64,000 bases of DNA from Saposhnikovia divaricata (GCA_036435485.1 CM071595.1:229200080-229264079), one strand, 5' to 3'; shown: positions 47,394 to 59,887, counted from the stretch's first letter. Made by a program: numbers and translations. Notes: generated from the sequence alone by a model not told the origin.

Positions 47394-48837
47394 TGATAAG
47401 TGGATTTATATCCACTTGGATCGCTTCAATTCGGCTTAAATTGATTGTCTTGGAATCAAGTTTATTGTAGTTTTGATGTGTTTTGCTTAGTTGTGCAGAT
47501 TTGCAAGAATATCGATTATGGTTGATACTTCTATCGTGTTTGGAGGATTAATTGATTAAAATTCGGATTTTCCGGGAAGGTTGCGCAGTCTACACTGTTT
47601 TGGCCATATCTAGAGTTCTAGAAGTCCGTTTTCAGCGATCTTACAGCTCACGCGAATCCTGAAAGATTTTCTACAACTTAGGACAGGATTCGCGCGCACA
47701 AGTTGCGTGTGGTGGGAGCAGATTGCGCGACAAGAAGACTGATGGGAGCAGGAATTTACTGTTTTGCCCTTTTCAAGTTCTAATTATATTTTGGGCAGTT
47801 TTTAGTACCTTAATCGAATTCTAATTGTAATAGCAGGTAATTTCTTGCTAGGCAAGAAATCTAGAGCCTATATAAACACATCCAACCCCTTGTAAATTAG
47901 ACAATTAGATATCTTGTACATAATATAGCTTAGATCTGCAAGGGAGAAAAGGAGAGAAGGATTCAACGCTCGTGACAAGCAACGGATCTAGATCTACTTC
48001 ATCCTTTGTGTTATTCTGGATTCTAGATTTGTTTTCTTAACTCTTAGTTTTAATAATATTATTGCTTCTTTCTTCCATATCTTGTTTGTTATCATGGTTT
48101 CACTTGATCCCATGATGACGAGATGTTCAATCTTGATGCTTTAAAGATCTGTGTGATGTATATTTGATATCCTCGTATGGTTATGCTTAATTGATAGATG
48201 TGTCATGAACATCTAATTTGTTAATCTCTTGTGAAGTGAAAGTGGATCTTGAGATTTAGAACTTGCCATTCTAGCATAGGTTCATGATTGTTTATCAACA
48301 TGATTCGTAGTATGAGATGAGAATACTTATATTGCCATGTGTGATCTTTATGGATAACTTGCTCTTCAACCGTTATGTTTTCAATTTCTATAGACATATA
48401 GGGTCTAAGCATAATTGGTGTCTATTCATCTTCTATCTCTTTTGTGGATGTATGGGTAGTTTGGTATTCGTATACTGAGAAGTAGCGTATACTTGTTTCG
48501 TATTATCCGATCAGATATCATAACCATTGCATATAGAGATTAAAGGCGTCAGATCTAAGCGAAATATTTAATGAAGTTAGGATTCCATGTTTTCTTGCAT
48601 ATAAGTAATTCAATTTTAATTCTCATTAGTTAATAATTTGTAGTTTATTAATTTGTATCCTAGTTAATTATAGTTAGTAAAAACTTAATATTGTTAATTG
48701 TCTTAGCAGTGCATAATAACCATACATTGTTGCATAGGTAAAAAACTGAATTGAAACCTAAGATCTCTGTGGGAACGAACTTGACTTCTATCTGTATTAC
48801 TTGTGACCACGTACGCTTGCGTGATTTAGTGCAAACA
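47394..48837 (+). repeat. Ty3-3 5' LTR
   Basis: 1444 bases. Compared with the 3' LTR (1506 bases) it lacks about 55 bases at about 48130, so the deletion happened after insertion. It begins TGATAAGTGGAT-TTAT-ATCCACTT, a hairpin. Confidence 0.93.
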
Positions 48838-48843
48838 AGTTTT

Positions 48844-48860
48844 TGGCGCCGCTGCCGGGG
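48844..48860 (+). other. Primer-binding site of Ty3-3
   Basis: TGGCGCCGCTGCCGGGG, tRNA-Asp type with the same single mismatch as Ty3-2. Confidence 0.85.
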
Positions 48861-48983
48861 ATCATCGGTGTTTTATTTTTGGTTTATGTGCTTGTCAATA
48901 GTGGTCGTTAGAGTTCACTGACTCAGATTTTTCTTACCTATCTTGTTTAGTTCGGTGTCTTTCAGGTACTTGAGTGTTTGAAG

Positions 48984-49952
48984 ATGGCATGCGATGAGTT
49001 GTCATGGTGGGCATATTCGAGGACATCCATGCCTCAGCAATGTGAGCAGTGTTTGGGAGTTCATGATCCCTCACAATATTGTTACTACGAAGAAGTTGAT
49101 CCATATGTCACTTACGAGGAACAACCATATTTTCCATACCATCCTCAACAGTACCAGCAAGATGTTCCAGATAGGTCATATTTCTTTGGAAGTGAAGAGT
49201 TTCAATATCAGCAACCTACTCCTACTTTTCAGTCAGATGAGGTTGATGTTATGGAGGAGATTAGGATGCTTGCAAAGAGTTATAAGGAGTCTACCAAATC
49301 TATGGGGACACTAATTGCTCAAGTTTTGAGTGCCTTGGAACAAGAGAAACAACAATGCATATTATAGGCAATTCCAGAAAATAACGGTGACTTGAAGCAG
49401 GGTACTGCATGCATAATTGAGGAAGACAAATTCCAAGGTGGGGTGAGCGTTCACACGCCATGTGAGGAATTTGATCAAGCTAGTGAGGTGGATGATTTGG
49501 AAAGGGCACAATTCGGGACAGACACTGATGAGCAACACAAATTTCAAGAATTGGTATGTGCGTACCAAGAGGACACTGATGAGCTACGTAAATTTCAATA
49601 ATTGGTATGTGCGTTCCAAGAGGCTGATGATCATGGGACAGATGCAGGTCTTCTACTTGTCTCAGAGTTTAAAGATGGAGGTAGCGCATTAGAGCCAATG
49701 GAGGAAGTTCTTTTTGAGGAACCAAAGGCTTCAGCAACTTACATTTATCCTCCTCCATTATATTCAACCGAAGCCCGCGAGTGTGTGTTGTTCTACAAAT
49801 TGACAGATTTTGGGTCAACAGATGAAGGCATTGGAATAGGACATATTTGTGATACGAATAGGCCAAGCAAGGAGAAGGGGCAGAAAGTGTGCCGCCGTGA
49901 TGACGATGAAGTCTCCCGAAGAGAGGACCAGGCAAACTATTATCATCCTTAA
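48984..49952 (+). pseudogene. Gag-derived chimeric ORF of Ty3-3
   Basis: One frame of 322 codons plus stop from ATG at 48984, interrupted by TAG at 49365-49367 and TAA at 49599-49601. Variant knuckle C-E-Q-C-L-G-V-H-D-P-S-Q-Y-C at residues about 19-32, then a Tyr/Gln/Pro-rich stretch, a helical stretch (M-E-E-I-R-M-L-A-K-S-Y-K-E-S), and the acidic tail shared with Ty3-1 that ends A-N-Y-Y-H-P. The stops fall at different places than in Ty3-1, so the common ancestor probably had an open frame. Confidence 0.78.
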
Positions 49953-50881
49953 TGGAGGCTTGGAAGTAACGTCAAGCTATTGACGTTAAAGAAGCGCTTC
50001 GTGGGAGGCAACCCACGCATTAGTGTAGGGAAAAAAATAATAATAATAAAAAAAATTGAGTGTTGTGAAAAAAAATATATATATACTGCCAGTGGCGCAG
50101 GTTGCGCCTGCGTGACGCAGGCTGCGCCTGCGTTACTGAGTGTCGCGCAGGCTGCGCCTGTGTGATGGAGGTTGCGCCTGCGTGACTACTTGGTTTGCCC
50201 GAATTTTTCCGCTGTTCTCTATAAAAAAAAAAAAAATTTTGTTTCACCCCCAATTCCTTTTCTCCTCTTATACTCTCATCCTTACACCTAATTCTAATCC
50301 TATATCAATTCCAAAACTTCCCATCTCTCTTCTAAATTTCTACACCCAATTCTTTTCTAATTCTTTTTTTATTAATTCTTAATTCTATCCTACATCAAAT
50401 TCATACCCATTCCAAATCTCTCCTACACACTTAAATTTTTATTCATCCTATCACTCCATTATATATACCACCTATACATACAAATCCAATTCCTTTTCTA
50501 ATTCTTTAAATCTCTAAAAATTCAATTCTAAAGAGGAATTAATTGCAAGTTCACCTCTCCGATTCGTATTGGGTAAATCTTTTTCTCTAATCTTATTTTT
50601 ATTACGAATTTGTGATCTTGTAAATTGGGGATTTTGTATTATTCTAGGAATTTGGCTATTTTTGGTGTGTTATTGCTTGAAGATTATTAGTGGAGCTTCT
50701 TGTGAGTTGGGTATTGCTACAGAAAGGGGATTTTTGTCGAACAAGTATGTTAAGTTACGATGGGGAAGGATATGTGAAGCGCTTTGTAGGAATGTTTTAT
50801 GTTATTCCTCGTATTTACTTCCATTCAATGCGGACATTGAATATTTTAAGTTTGGGGGTGGTTTGAGGGTTTAGTAGTTGT
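49953..50881 (+). other. Ty3-3 post-ORF region: hairpin cassette, GC-rich block, TATA and leader-like stretch
   Basis: Hairpins: AACGTCA-AGCTAT-TGACGTT (49968-49987), GAAGCGCTTC (49991-50000), CGTGGG-AGGCAA-CCCACG (50000-50017). A block of GCGCAGGTTGCGCCTGCG repeats follows at 50094-50186, then CTCTATAAAA at about 50217 and a long pyrimidine-rich run to about 50560, like a promoter and leader. The ORF expected there, by comparison with Ty3-2, is missing. ATTCAATG-CGGA-CATTGAAT (50823-50842) lies next to AAGTTTGGGGGTGG (50847-50861). Confidence 0.65.
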
Positions 50882-50894
50882 CACTACAAGAAAA

Positions 50895-51490
50895 GGATCA
50901 ATAGACATCAGTTTATGGCCGATGTCTAGGTCGGAGATGTCTATTCTAGACATCGGCCAAAAACTGATGTCTGTGCTAACATAGACATCGGTATTTGCTT
51001 CAATACACATCAGTTGTTCTACAAAATAGGTTACATATAATTAATTTTATAAACAACTTGCATGCCTTATATTCTAGAAAACATATAATAAACTAAGTTA
51101 TTTTTCACATACACATCACTTTCTTTTTTTGGAAAAGATATCTATTTGGATATTAGACATCATAATTTTAGCAGATAAAGTGATGTCTATAGTTATCTTA
51201 GACATCATCCTAGACTGATGTCTAATGTTCTTATAAACATTATTTTCTTTTAAAAAAAAGCGATGTGTATAGCTATCTTAGACATCATTCTATACTGATG
51301 TCTAATGTAGGTATAAACATGTGTTTTTTCTGAAAAAACACATTTATATGTGTCTCTTAGACATCAGATTTTATAAATAAAAAGTGATTTCTATTTGTTT
51401 TTTAGACATCGGACATTGTAGAAAAAATGTGATGTATATCTTTGTTTTAGACATCATTATTTGGTAAAATCACTTTATTTGCTAATAATA
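50895..51490. repeat. CACTA left subterminal repeat array
   Basis: Many copies of the core GACATCA or its inverse TGATGTC, spaced irregularly. A smaller array lies at 56480-56620. Confidence 0.85.
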
Positions 51491-51639
51491 GATGTGATAA
51501 TTGTCATTACGTGGCTATTGACAAAATAAAAATCAATGTCATCAACATCCAAATTACATAAATTGCATATCCAATGGTACCAAATCCAAAACAAGTAAAC
51601 ATGACTACATGTAAATTGCCAAGTAAATTACATAACTCA

Positions 51640-51767
51640 GCCATTGTTTCCATAAGCATGATTTAAATTGCCCCCATGTTGGCTGAGAATACTCTGTATC
51701 GAAATAAAGGTCTCTCGCCCCTGAAGGTGGGATGCTCAACTCCTTCCTAAAGCCTGGTTCCTTCTGT
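51640..51767 (-). pseudogene. PDR/ABCG transporter fragment in the CACTA element
   Basis: The minus strand reads E-L-S-I-P-P-S-G-A, D-L-Y-F, Y-S-Q-P-T-W-G-Q-F-K-S-C-L-W-K-Q-W, the conserved stretch just before the second membrane domain of plant PDR-type ABCG transporters. Only this exon piece is recognised. It is separated from the other captured pieces by about 1.4 kb in which I recognise nothing. Confidence 0.75.
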
Positions 51768-51770
51768 TTA

Positions 51771-53202
51771 TAAAAACACGAATAAGTTCCACGGGATACA
51801 CTAATTTAAAATTACACTAATTTAAAATTCCAGGGTGGACGGATGCCAATCCTGCCAACATTGCTTCCGTCAGTGCATTATATAGGCATATAAATATAAA
51901 TGTAAACTCAATAAAATCAAAGAAAACACTTAACAAGTTATACATTAACCAAATAGTAACACAACTGAAACGCAGTAACAAGTATTTTGATACAATGTAA
52001 AACTTAAGAAAGAAGGATCAATGATCCCGGATCATAATTAATTAAAGATGCATGTTATTAAACACAACTACAGAGTATGCATGGCATGCCGACTCTAATT
52101 CCCTAACTGTTTACTAATTTAGCATGAAAAGTATACAAAATTTCTTTCCAACGTTAATGGCATAAGAAAGACAGAACTATACCCAAGACCTTTCAAAAGG
52201 ATAACAGCAGGCATGGATGGATCCAAGAAAAATTGAAGCCAGATGATTTTATTAATAGGATTTTCACAGACTATAGTGAAAGGTCGTTTGCATGCATTAC
52301 AATCACTTGGTGAAATTTGGTATATTCAAAGTTAATTCAATCATATATAATTACTAGATTAAAGTCCTGAAACTCGATCACTACATCTTGGGAATCTACT
52401 GCACTCATTTCCATCTGATCTTGCTTCTAAACACTGGCAGTTACATTCCAAAACATGTATAACATAATAAGAATAACCTCTTCGGATAAGCCATCTTCTC
52501 CATTGACAATCGGATGTAGCAGAGGAATTGCTGATGATCTCCCTTCAGTGACCAGATTCAGGCGTTACATCCACAAACTAATTATGACAAACAAATATAT
52601 AAACTGTATCAAAGTTTGAGTATTGATTCAAACCTTTTGCACATGACCTCTAACATCCCTCGTCAACTTTCTGAACAAGTGCATTACAATAATTAGCACA
52701 GGCTTAGCATCTGATCCCAACAATGAAAATAAAAATCAGAAAATGGAGAGTTATAATCCACATATAACCAAAGACATACCATCCGAAAAAGACCACCCAG
52801 CAACGGCTTTTAATTCTATTTACTTATTTTAATAGTCTCTAATGTACTTACTCTGTTTCCCTTACTTTGTTTCCCTACATACTTAATTCTATTTACTTAT
52901 TTTAATAGTCTCTAATGTACTGTTCATGTAAGTGAAAACATATCTTTCGGTAGGCAACAGCTTCAATGGGAAAAGGGAGTAAGGGGCCTTTTATTCTTCT
53001 ATTTTTTTCTTTTATGTTCTTCAATCAAAGCTTGTGGATTAATATATGGGTATTATGAAAAAGATCACGTAACATTCCACTTCTCCATATGACAACAAAA
53101 TAGCTAAGACATATGTAGCATACATACTATACAAATGATGAGGGATAAGGATAACTGTGAAATTCAACTAATAGATGTCTGTATATAACAGAAATGAACC
53201 TG
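51771..53202. other. CACTA interior, unrecognised
   Basis: No protein family recognised in either strand. Some minus-strand stretches (about 52480-52565 and 52620-52720) look like possible exons, but I cannot name them. Confidence 0.4.
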
Positions 53203-53805
53203 CTACTTTGTCGGTTTACGGTAATTAAGAAGTAAGCAGTGGTTCACAAGACTCTTCAGTTTTTGACTGTATCTGTCGTTGCATATGCAAATAATCGGAA
53301 TTTTCGAGATCTTAATACTAGCAATAAGATCTGCCACTCCACCTCTATCTCCAACAGACATTCCATCAACCTCGTCCATAATCAGCACAGTCTTCTGATG
53401 CTTCGGCCTAAAATAATTATTCATAGATAAACAACAATTCCTTTTTCAATTTTTCCATCAGCCTTTCCTCGACTGTCGCTAGCATTTACCTAAACAAAAC
53501 AAATAAGAAAAATCAGTAAATAAATTCACTGGCTGCAGCTAGATTCAACAAAAAATCAATTCATCAAGCTCGCTAATGGTTGGTAGGGAAGTCATACCTC
53601 AACTGTTACATAACCAAGCATCTGACTTACTAACTTTGCCGACGTAGTCTTTCCTATGCCAGGTGTACCACTCAGCAGAACAGCTTTTTTAACACCAGTA
53701 CTAATAGGTTTTTTACCTTTCCCTTTGTGCCCTGTATTCAAGAAATGCTCATTCCACTGAACCAGCCATTCATGCAGAGTAGCAGTTACACCATTATATG
53801 TTCTG
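53203..53805 (-). pseudogene. Replication factor C large subunit (RFC1) fragment
   Basis: Three exon pieces of the AAA+ clamp-loader subunit. Exon 53805-53598: H-E-W-L-V-Q-W-N-E-H-F-L-N-T-G, Walker A G-T-P-G-I-G-K-T-T and S-A-K-L-V-S-Q-M-L-G. Exon about 53489-53440: V-N-A-S-D-S-R-G-K-A-D. Exon 53424-53206: Walker B region V-L-I-M-D-E-V-D-G-M-S, G-G-V-A-D-L-I-A-S-I-K and I-C-N-D-R-Y-S-Q-K-L. The G-I stretch after the middle exon runs into a stop, and both ends of the gene are absent, so no RFC1 can be made. Confidence 0.88.
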
Positions 53806-53924
53806 GTTTAAAACCATCAAGAAGTTACAAAATAGCAAAATTCCTGTCAAAACAAATTTTTGAAAATATAGAAAACAGTAAAGTAAAACAAATGTGCAGA
53901 GCAGATGATAGTGGTTAACCTTGA

Positions 53925-55116
53925 AAGAATGAAGACAATGTGTGGAATGTAAGGAAAGGTGAAGACATGTCCTCCTGTATTTCCAGTGCCGGAACCATAT
54001 ATATGGGGTACCTGATTAGTGATGAACAGAACAGCCATTTAGTAACGTTCCATTTATAAAAGAAAACTTTTAGAAGTAAAGATTGTTAACAAGCTGAGAA
54101 ATATGGCCTAGGGAACATAGAATGTGTACAACAAACAAGAGCATCAGGAATTTCCAGTAAAAGCAAATCACTATAACGTTCTTAGAATATACTCCACTAA
54201 ATAAAGCTAAAAAGGAAGAAGCAATGAATTTATTGAAAAGATATTTGATAAACAACAGCACACCAGGAGATGGACATCCAACTGGCCGGACTAAGATCGG
54301 TACTCTTCAGTGTCATAAGCCCTGGATGTTCCACAACTGAGTCGAGAATCTAAATAAAAGAAACAAGACAGCTGATATTAATAGTAACATATAGAATTAA
54401 TTTGTCAAGTGTTCTCACAGCTAAATGATATCACAGAAAAATCAAGCAAAGAAATCATAATATAAAATGCAAACTAAGTTATTTACTCTCTCAAACAGAG
54501 GAGGCCTATAGTATGGATGCCTCGATTCTTGTAACCAAAAATAAAGGTTCTGGAATTTTCTTTGGAATGGCGATATATTCTCATCGTCAATGCCAGCATC
54601 GTCAGCTGTAATTTCCCAACAGCTGCTAGAATTATTGCTTGCAGATCCCGACGACTTCTCACCATCGCTTTCTTCACTCCAGTCAGCCTCTACTTCAGCA
54701 ATACCATTACCGTCTTTGATTTTCGGAATTCTAAACAGGACATAAGTCTCAAAATTTCATTCGCAATTCAAACGCTGTACGAGATATAATTGATATGAGA
54801 AGCAAGCTTAAATATACCTTAATTTTTCAAGGGACTTGGTGGTATAAATTTGAAGCGCAGATAGTTTTGGTAGAAAATAGTGCAACATGTCTTCACTATC
54901 ATGATTTTGAATCCTCATTGCTACACCGCATGCACTCCATTTCTCGAAAAAAAGCCAGAGATCACCTAAACTGAAGTATTGGGTAATTGGCTTGCCTACA
55001 GGATTCCATAGTTTGTTCCAGCCTTCCACATAGTTCTGCAACCACATCAAAAATAGAAGAAAATTAGATTCAAAAATATTAAAAAAAGGTCTGCAAAAAA
55101 AAATCCATAGTAACAC
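53925..55116 (-). pseudogene. DUF789-family protein fragment
   Basis: Minus-strand exons at about 55116-54830 (F-S-L-G-D-L-W, then E-K-W-S-A-C-G, and F-L-P-K-L-S-A-L-Q-I-Y), 54740-54485 (Ser-rich with D-W-S-E-E-S-D, then P-Y-Y-R-P-P-L-F-E), about 54350-54265 (H-P-G-L-M-T-L-K-S-T-D-L-S-P-A-S-W) and about 54005-53925 (F-L-T-F-H-T-L-S-S). This order matches the plant DUF789 family of unknown function. Frames change between pieces at intron positions. Confidence 0.7.
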
Positions 55117-55574
55117 ATACCTTTACTTGTTACAAGTGTCACTTCTACGGTCATCGGGTGTATGGAGAGCACACTAACATAGAAATATGCAGAACTTTAC
55201 ACTAGTTAAAATGGAGGTTTTAAGCTGGTAAAAAAAATGAAATCAGGAAGACACACATGTAAAATGAAAAATGTAAAAAGAAAACTTATCATTTATCATA
55301 AACACACCGTAACTATAAATAACACTATAACTACACACGATATCAAGCGGACTTTACAGTCAATAACAAAAAAATACATTAACAACATACAACATATTGT
55401 AATTAGTAACTTTAACACAACAAAATACAATAACTAATAGTAATCGTAACATCGAAAAGTATAAACATACTCCGTAAAATAGAGTTAGTGAACACATAAA
55501 CAAGATCAAATATCAGTAATTAATAGGACACCAGTAAGCGTACCACTATTAGTAAGCTCAACTGTTAAGCTTAC

Positions 55575-55690
55575 ATCTATACCAACCACTTTCTTCATGT
55601 CATACATCTTGTACGAACCACAAACTATCTCTCTAATCACTGTGTTGAGACCAGCACACAACCCTCCACATGTCACTAAGTATGGAAACG
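55575..55690 (-). pseudogene. ATP-dependent 6-phosphofructokinase fragment
   Basis: The minus strand reads Y-L-V-T-C-G-G-L-C-A-G-L-N-T-V-I-R-E-I-V-C-G, then V-V-G-I-D at a GT donor (55574-55573). The V-T-C-G-G-L-C-P-G-L-N block is the ATP-binding glycine-rich start of plant PFKs. Here Pro is replaced by Ala. No other PFK exon is recognised. Confidence 0.72.
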
Positions 55691-56480
55691 ACAAAATTAG
55701 ATCATGAGTAACCACATACAATGATGAAAATGGCCTGAAACACGGCACAAGTTTTGTATCTTCCCCAGTAGGAATCACTGAGGAAAGCCAAATTATACAA
55801 ACAAACAAAATATAATTAACAAACAAAATATATACAAACAAACCAAATTATAATTAACCTAATTAAAGCTTAAACATGAATAAATGGAGCAATTACCTGA
55901 ATTAGGTAGATACCACTTACTAACTGAAGAGCAAATCAAGCAAAGAGAATAGAAAATCGAACAAGTCGCGGACCAAATTTAGCTATTCTTGGCGAGTTAG
56001 GGCTTCGAGCTTTTCTTCGTGAACTAAGTATTGAGGAACAAATTGAGATAGGGTTCTTCGTCAGTTGTTCTTGATGTGTTGTTCTTGTTCAATTAGGGTT
56101 CTGATTGTAAGAGTGTGTGGGTTTATTTTTGTGAATTGTGTTTATCGAACAAATCGATTGTGGTGGTGGAGATGAGTGTTTGGTGGTGAGAGATGAGCCA
56201 GAGAGATTCAGTCGAGACAGAGAGTGAGTCGAGAGAGAGAATCGAGAGAGAATGAGTCGAGAGTGAGTGTCTGAGAGAGAGGTGAGAATATTTTGTTTAA
56301 TTAGTTTTTGGTTTAGTTTAATTTGTCTGAAGAGTACAATAATTGTGTATGGGCGGGGAGAATATTTGGTTAGGGGGGAATTTTGATTTATTTGGTTAAG
56401 GGGGCTGGGAATTTTGATTTAGGGGATGAAATTTTCACTAAGGGGGAAAACAAAATCAAAGGCGCGTTTTTTCATTTTTT
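55691..56480 (-). other. CACTA right interior
   Basis: GAGAGAGTCGA-type repeats at 56200-56285 and AT-rich sequence. The minus strand looks like a 5' leader (pyrimidine-rich, with AACCCTA repeats), possibly captured along with the PFK piece. No further exon recognised. Confidence 0.4.
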
Positions 56481-56637
56481 AAAGAGTGACTTTAGACATC
56501 AGTTTTAAAAACAGTGATGTCAAAGAATAACAAAGACATCAGTTTAATACGGGATGATGTTATTACATCTTTTAACATCAGTGGCATTTACGACCGATGT
56601 CTAAAGTGTGATGTCTATTGAACTTTTTCTTGTAGTG

Positions 56638-58381
56638 TGTTGTTGTATTATTTGTTCATGTAGGATTTCGTGTTTTGTATATTAGTAGGAGTAAATTATG
56701 CATTTATATTCGTGTTATCTACGTTTGTTTCATATAGGACATTCTGTTTTTATATATCATGTGAGTTCATAGTAGTTTGCATTTGCGCCCATGCTTGATA
56801 GGAATTTTGTGTTGTTGACGCTTTTGATTGAGAAGTGATATGCTTTGTTCTTGTGCACACACATACACTAGTAAGTTGAAGCTAGTAGACTTATTGAATG
56901 TTTTGAGTAATTAGAAGGACATGAATATGTGCAAGTTGATTTAGTTTGCATGCTTTGAATACAAGTAGGTGCATTAGAGAGATTTTTGCTTGGGATTGAG
57001 TATGTTTTTCCCGCCAAGTGAGCTTTTGAGCCATATTGCATTTGTTGCAATTTTATTCGTTTGCTTAAGTGTCCACGGATTGTTTGCATTGCTAGCAGTT
57101 GTTTGAGGTCTTTCTTGAAACGCATGACATTATTTGACGATTAAAATGATAAAGGCATTTAGGAATAACCACATATTTTCCCATATTACCACACCATGTT
57201 TACATGATCAATTAGTTAACCCGTTGAGCTTAATCCTATTTTTTCGGTGACATACCACATTACTTGCCTAGACCTTTTCTTGTATTGCCCTTACATTAAT
57301 TTGAACCCACATTGTCAAAGGCTAGTAGGGTGCTTAAGGGAGTAATAAGGTGTGTAAGGGAGGGGTTTATTGTTGGTCATAATTTTGGGGGAAATATTGG
57401 AAATTGGGTTTGGATTTTTAATTGATAGTCGGCATGTGTAATAAAATTGTGGGATCATTGTTATTGTCTATATTATGGTTGCTTTAGCTCTCGAAAAAAA
57501 AATGAAAAAAAAATGATGAAAAAAAAAGAAAAAAAAATATATGAGAGCATGTTTGTGTTTATTGTGATCATATGTTTATGTTTGTGATCCTACTTTAGTC
57601 GACTAGTCGAGTGTTGTTTTAGTAAGAATTATGTGGGGGGAAATATGTTGTTGTGTACTAATCATTATGGTACTTACTAGCTTTTGACACTTCACCTGAT
57701 TTGGCTTACTTGTCATACCTTGTCCCTAGCTCCGTTACAACCCAAATAAAGACCTTTTGATTATCGTCATTGATGTATGTTGTGTTAAGAGTTAGATTGA
57801 TACCAAATGTCAAGCATGCTTATGATTTTGTTGGAATTGAGTGATACACTTACCCTTGTTCTTGAGTGAATATTCTTTTGTGAGTGGATTGTGAGTGTTT
57901 GCTTGTTTTTGCGTATGAGATCCCGAGTTTTGTCTCAAAGATATACTCTTGTAGGCTTAGCATGTTTACTAACTTATTCTTACACTTGATATGGACTTGT
58001 GAGAACTTATGCATGTTCATTGAGTAGACTATGTGAATACTTGCACTTTCGACACCAAGACATTGCGAATTTACTTTGATTCTTAAGTTGATATGGCATA
58101 AGAGGATTTGAAGGTTTGGTAGGATATTAGTATTAGATTAATTGCATTTTCATATTAGTTGCATTCATGCATTGCATTGCATTAGGTTAAATGGATTTTG
58201 TGGGTACATTCGCTATAGGCCCTCACGAGACCTTACTCGTCCACTAGGGCTGCCTAGGGGTTTAAAGGGCTTGTTGCATATGCCAAATGCAATCGTGATC
58301 ACCTACGGAAGTGGTACTAGTTAGTTAGTTAGTTGTAATTGTTTATGCATGAGGACAAGCATCGGTTTAAGTTTGGGGGTG
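56638..58381 (+). other. Ty3-3 3' non-coding region
   Basis: Continues the region broken by the CACTA insertion. It has an A-rich run at 57490-57540, GGGGAAATAT-type purine tracts at about 57387 and 57636, and the polypurine tract AAGTTTGGGGGTG (58369-58381) directly before the LTR. The block at 58190-58330 matches 7910-8050 of Ty3-1 on the opposite strand. No gene. Confidence 0.75.
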
Positions 58382-59887
58382 TGATAAGTGGATTTATATC
58401 CACTTGGATCGCTTCAATTCGGCTTAAATTGATTGTCTTGGAATCAAGTTTATTGTAGTTTTGATGTGTTTTGCTTAGTTGTGTAGATTTTCAAGAATAT
58501 CGATTATGGTTGATACTTCTATCGTGTTTGGAGGATTAATTGATTAAAATTCGGATTTTCCGGGAAGGTTGCGCAGTCTACACTGTTTTGGCCATATCTG
58601 GAGTTCTAGAAGTCCGTTTTCAGCGATCTTATAGCTCACGCGAATCCTGAAAGATTTTCTACAACTTAGGACAGGATTCGCGCGCACAAGTTGCGTGTGA
58701 TGGGAGCAGGTTGCGCGACAAGCAGATTGATGGAACAAGAATTTACTGTTTTGCCCTTTTCAAGTTCTAATTATATTTTGGGCAGTTTTTAGTACCTTAA
58801 TCGAATTCTAATTGTAATGGCAGGTAATTTCTTGTTGGGCAAGAAATATAGAGCCTATATAAACACATCCAACCCCTTGTAAATTAGACAATTAGACAAT
58901 TAGATATCTTGTACATAATATAGCTTAGATCTGCAAGGGAGAAAAGAAGAGAAGGATTCAACGCTCGTGACAAGCAACGGATCTAGATCTACTTCATCCT
59001 TTGTGTTATTCTGGATTCTAGATTTGTTTTCTTAACTCTTAGTTTTAATAATATTATTGCTTCTTTCTTCCATATCTTGTTTGTTATCATGGTTTCACTT
59101 GATCCCATGATGACGAGAGGTTCAATTTTGAACTAATCGTTGTCATGGGATTCTAACGAATTTATTTATGGAGCTTAGTATCTTGATGCTTTAAAGATCT
59201 GTGTGTGATGTATATTTGATATCCTCGTATGGTTACGCTTAATTTATAGATGCGTCATGAACATCTAATTTGTTAATCTCTTGTGAAGTGAAAGTGGATC
59301 TTGAGATTTAGAACTTGCCATGCTAGCATAGGTTCATGATTGTTTATCAACATGATTCGTAGTATGAGATGAGAATACTTATATTGCCCTGTGTGATCTT
59401 TATGGATAACTTGCTCTTCAACCGTTATTTTTTCAAATTCTATAGACATATAGGGTCTAAGCATAATTGGTGTCTATTCATCTTCTATCTCTTTTGTGGA
59501 TGTATGGGTAGTTTGGTATTCGTATGCTGAGAAGTAGCGTATACTTGTTTCGTATTATCCGATCAGATATCATAACCATTGCATATAGAGATTAAAGGCG
59601 TCATATCTAAGCGAAGTATTTAATGAAGTTAGATTCCATGTTTTCTTGCATATAAGTAATTCAATTTTAATTCTCATTAGTTAGTAATTTGTAGTTTGTA
59701 ATTTGTATCCTAGTTAATTATAGTTAGTAAAAACTTAATATTGTTAATTGTCTTAGCAGTGCATAATAACCATACATTGTTGCATAGGTACAAAACTAAA
59801 TTGAAACCTAAGATCTCTGTGGGAACGAACTTGACTTCTATCTGTATTACTTGTGACCACGTACGCTTGCGTGATTTAGTGCAAACA
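58382..59887 (+). repeat. Ty3-3 3' LTR
   Basis: 1506 bases, ends GTGCAAACA, followed by the second TAAAC copy. It keeps the stretch of about 55 bases missing from the 5' LTR. Confidence 0.93.

Larger units (their letters stand above)
50882..56637. mobile_element. Pack-type CACTA transposon carrying host gene pieces
   Basis: Ends CACTACAAGAAAA (50882) and TTTTTCTTGTAGTG (to 56637) are inverted, with a 3-bp duplication TGT (50879-50881 and 56638-56640): the hallmarks of the CACTA (En/Spm) superfamily. Both subterminal regions are packed with GACATCA/TGATGTC copies in both orientations (50900-51480 and 56480-56620), the usual transposase-binding pattern. No transposase is present. Inside, all on the minus strand, are pieces of a 6-phosphofructokinase, a DUF789 protein, the large subunit of replication factor C, and a PDR-type ABC transporter. 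Introns are still present, so the pieces were taken from DNA. Inserted in the 3' non-coding region of Ty3-3. Confidence 0.92.
47394..59887 (+). mobile_element. Ty3-3: non-autonomous Athila-like element, sister of Ty3-1
   Basis: LTRs at 47394-48837 and 58382-59887; perfect duplication TAAAC (47389-47393 and 59888-59892). Without the CACTA insertion (50882-56637) it would be about 6.7 kb. It carries the same gag-derived chimeric ORF as Ty3-1, no pol, the same hairpin cassette, and a tRNA-Asp primer site at 48844-48860. The LTRs and coding region are clearly homologous to Ty3-1, but Ty3-3 keeps a segment (about 50030-50800) that Ty3-1 lacks. Confidence 0.95.

Noticed and set aside
50569..50874. 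101-codon open frame in Ty3-3
   Set aside because: Begins at a non-ATG codon, overlaps the hairpin and purine tract at its end, and has no counterpart in Ty3-1 or Ty3-2.
50895..51490. CRISPR-like regularly recurring short motif
   Set aside because: Repeats are short, in both orientations and irregularly spaced, as expected for CACTA subterminal regions; this is a plant genome.
53203..55690. Working RFC1, DUF789 or PFK genes
   Set aside because: Only partial exon sets, with stops and missing ends, all enclosed by CACTA ends.
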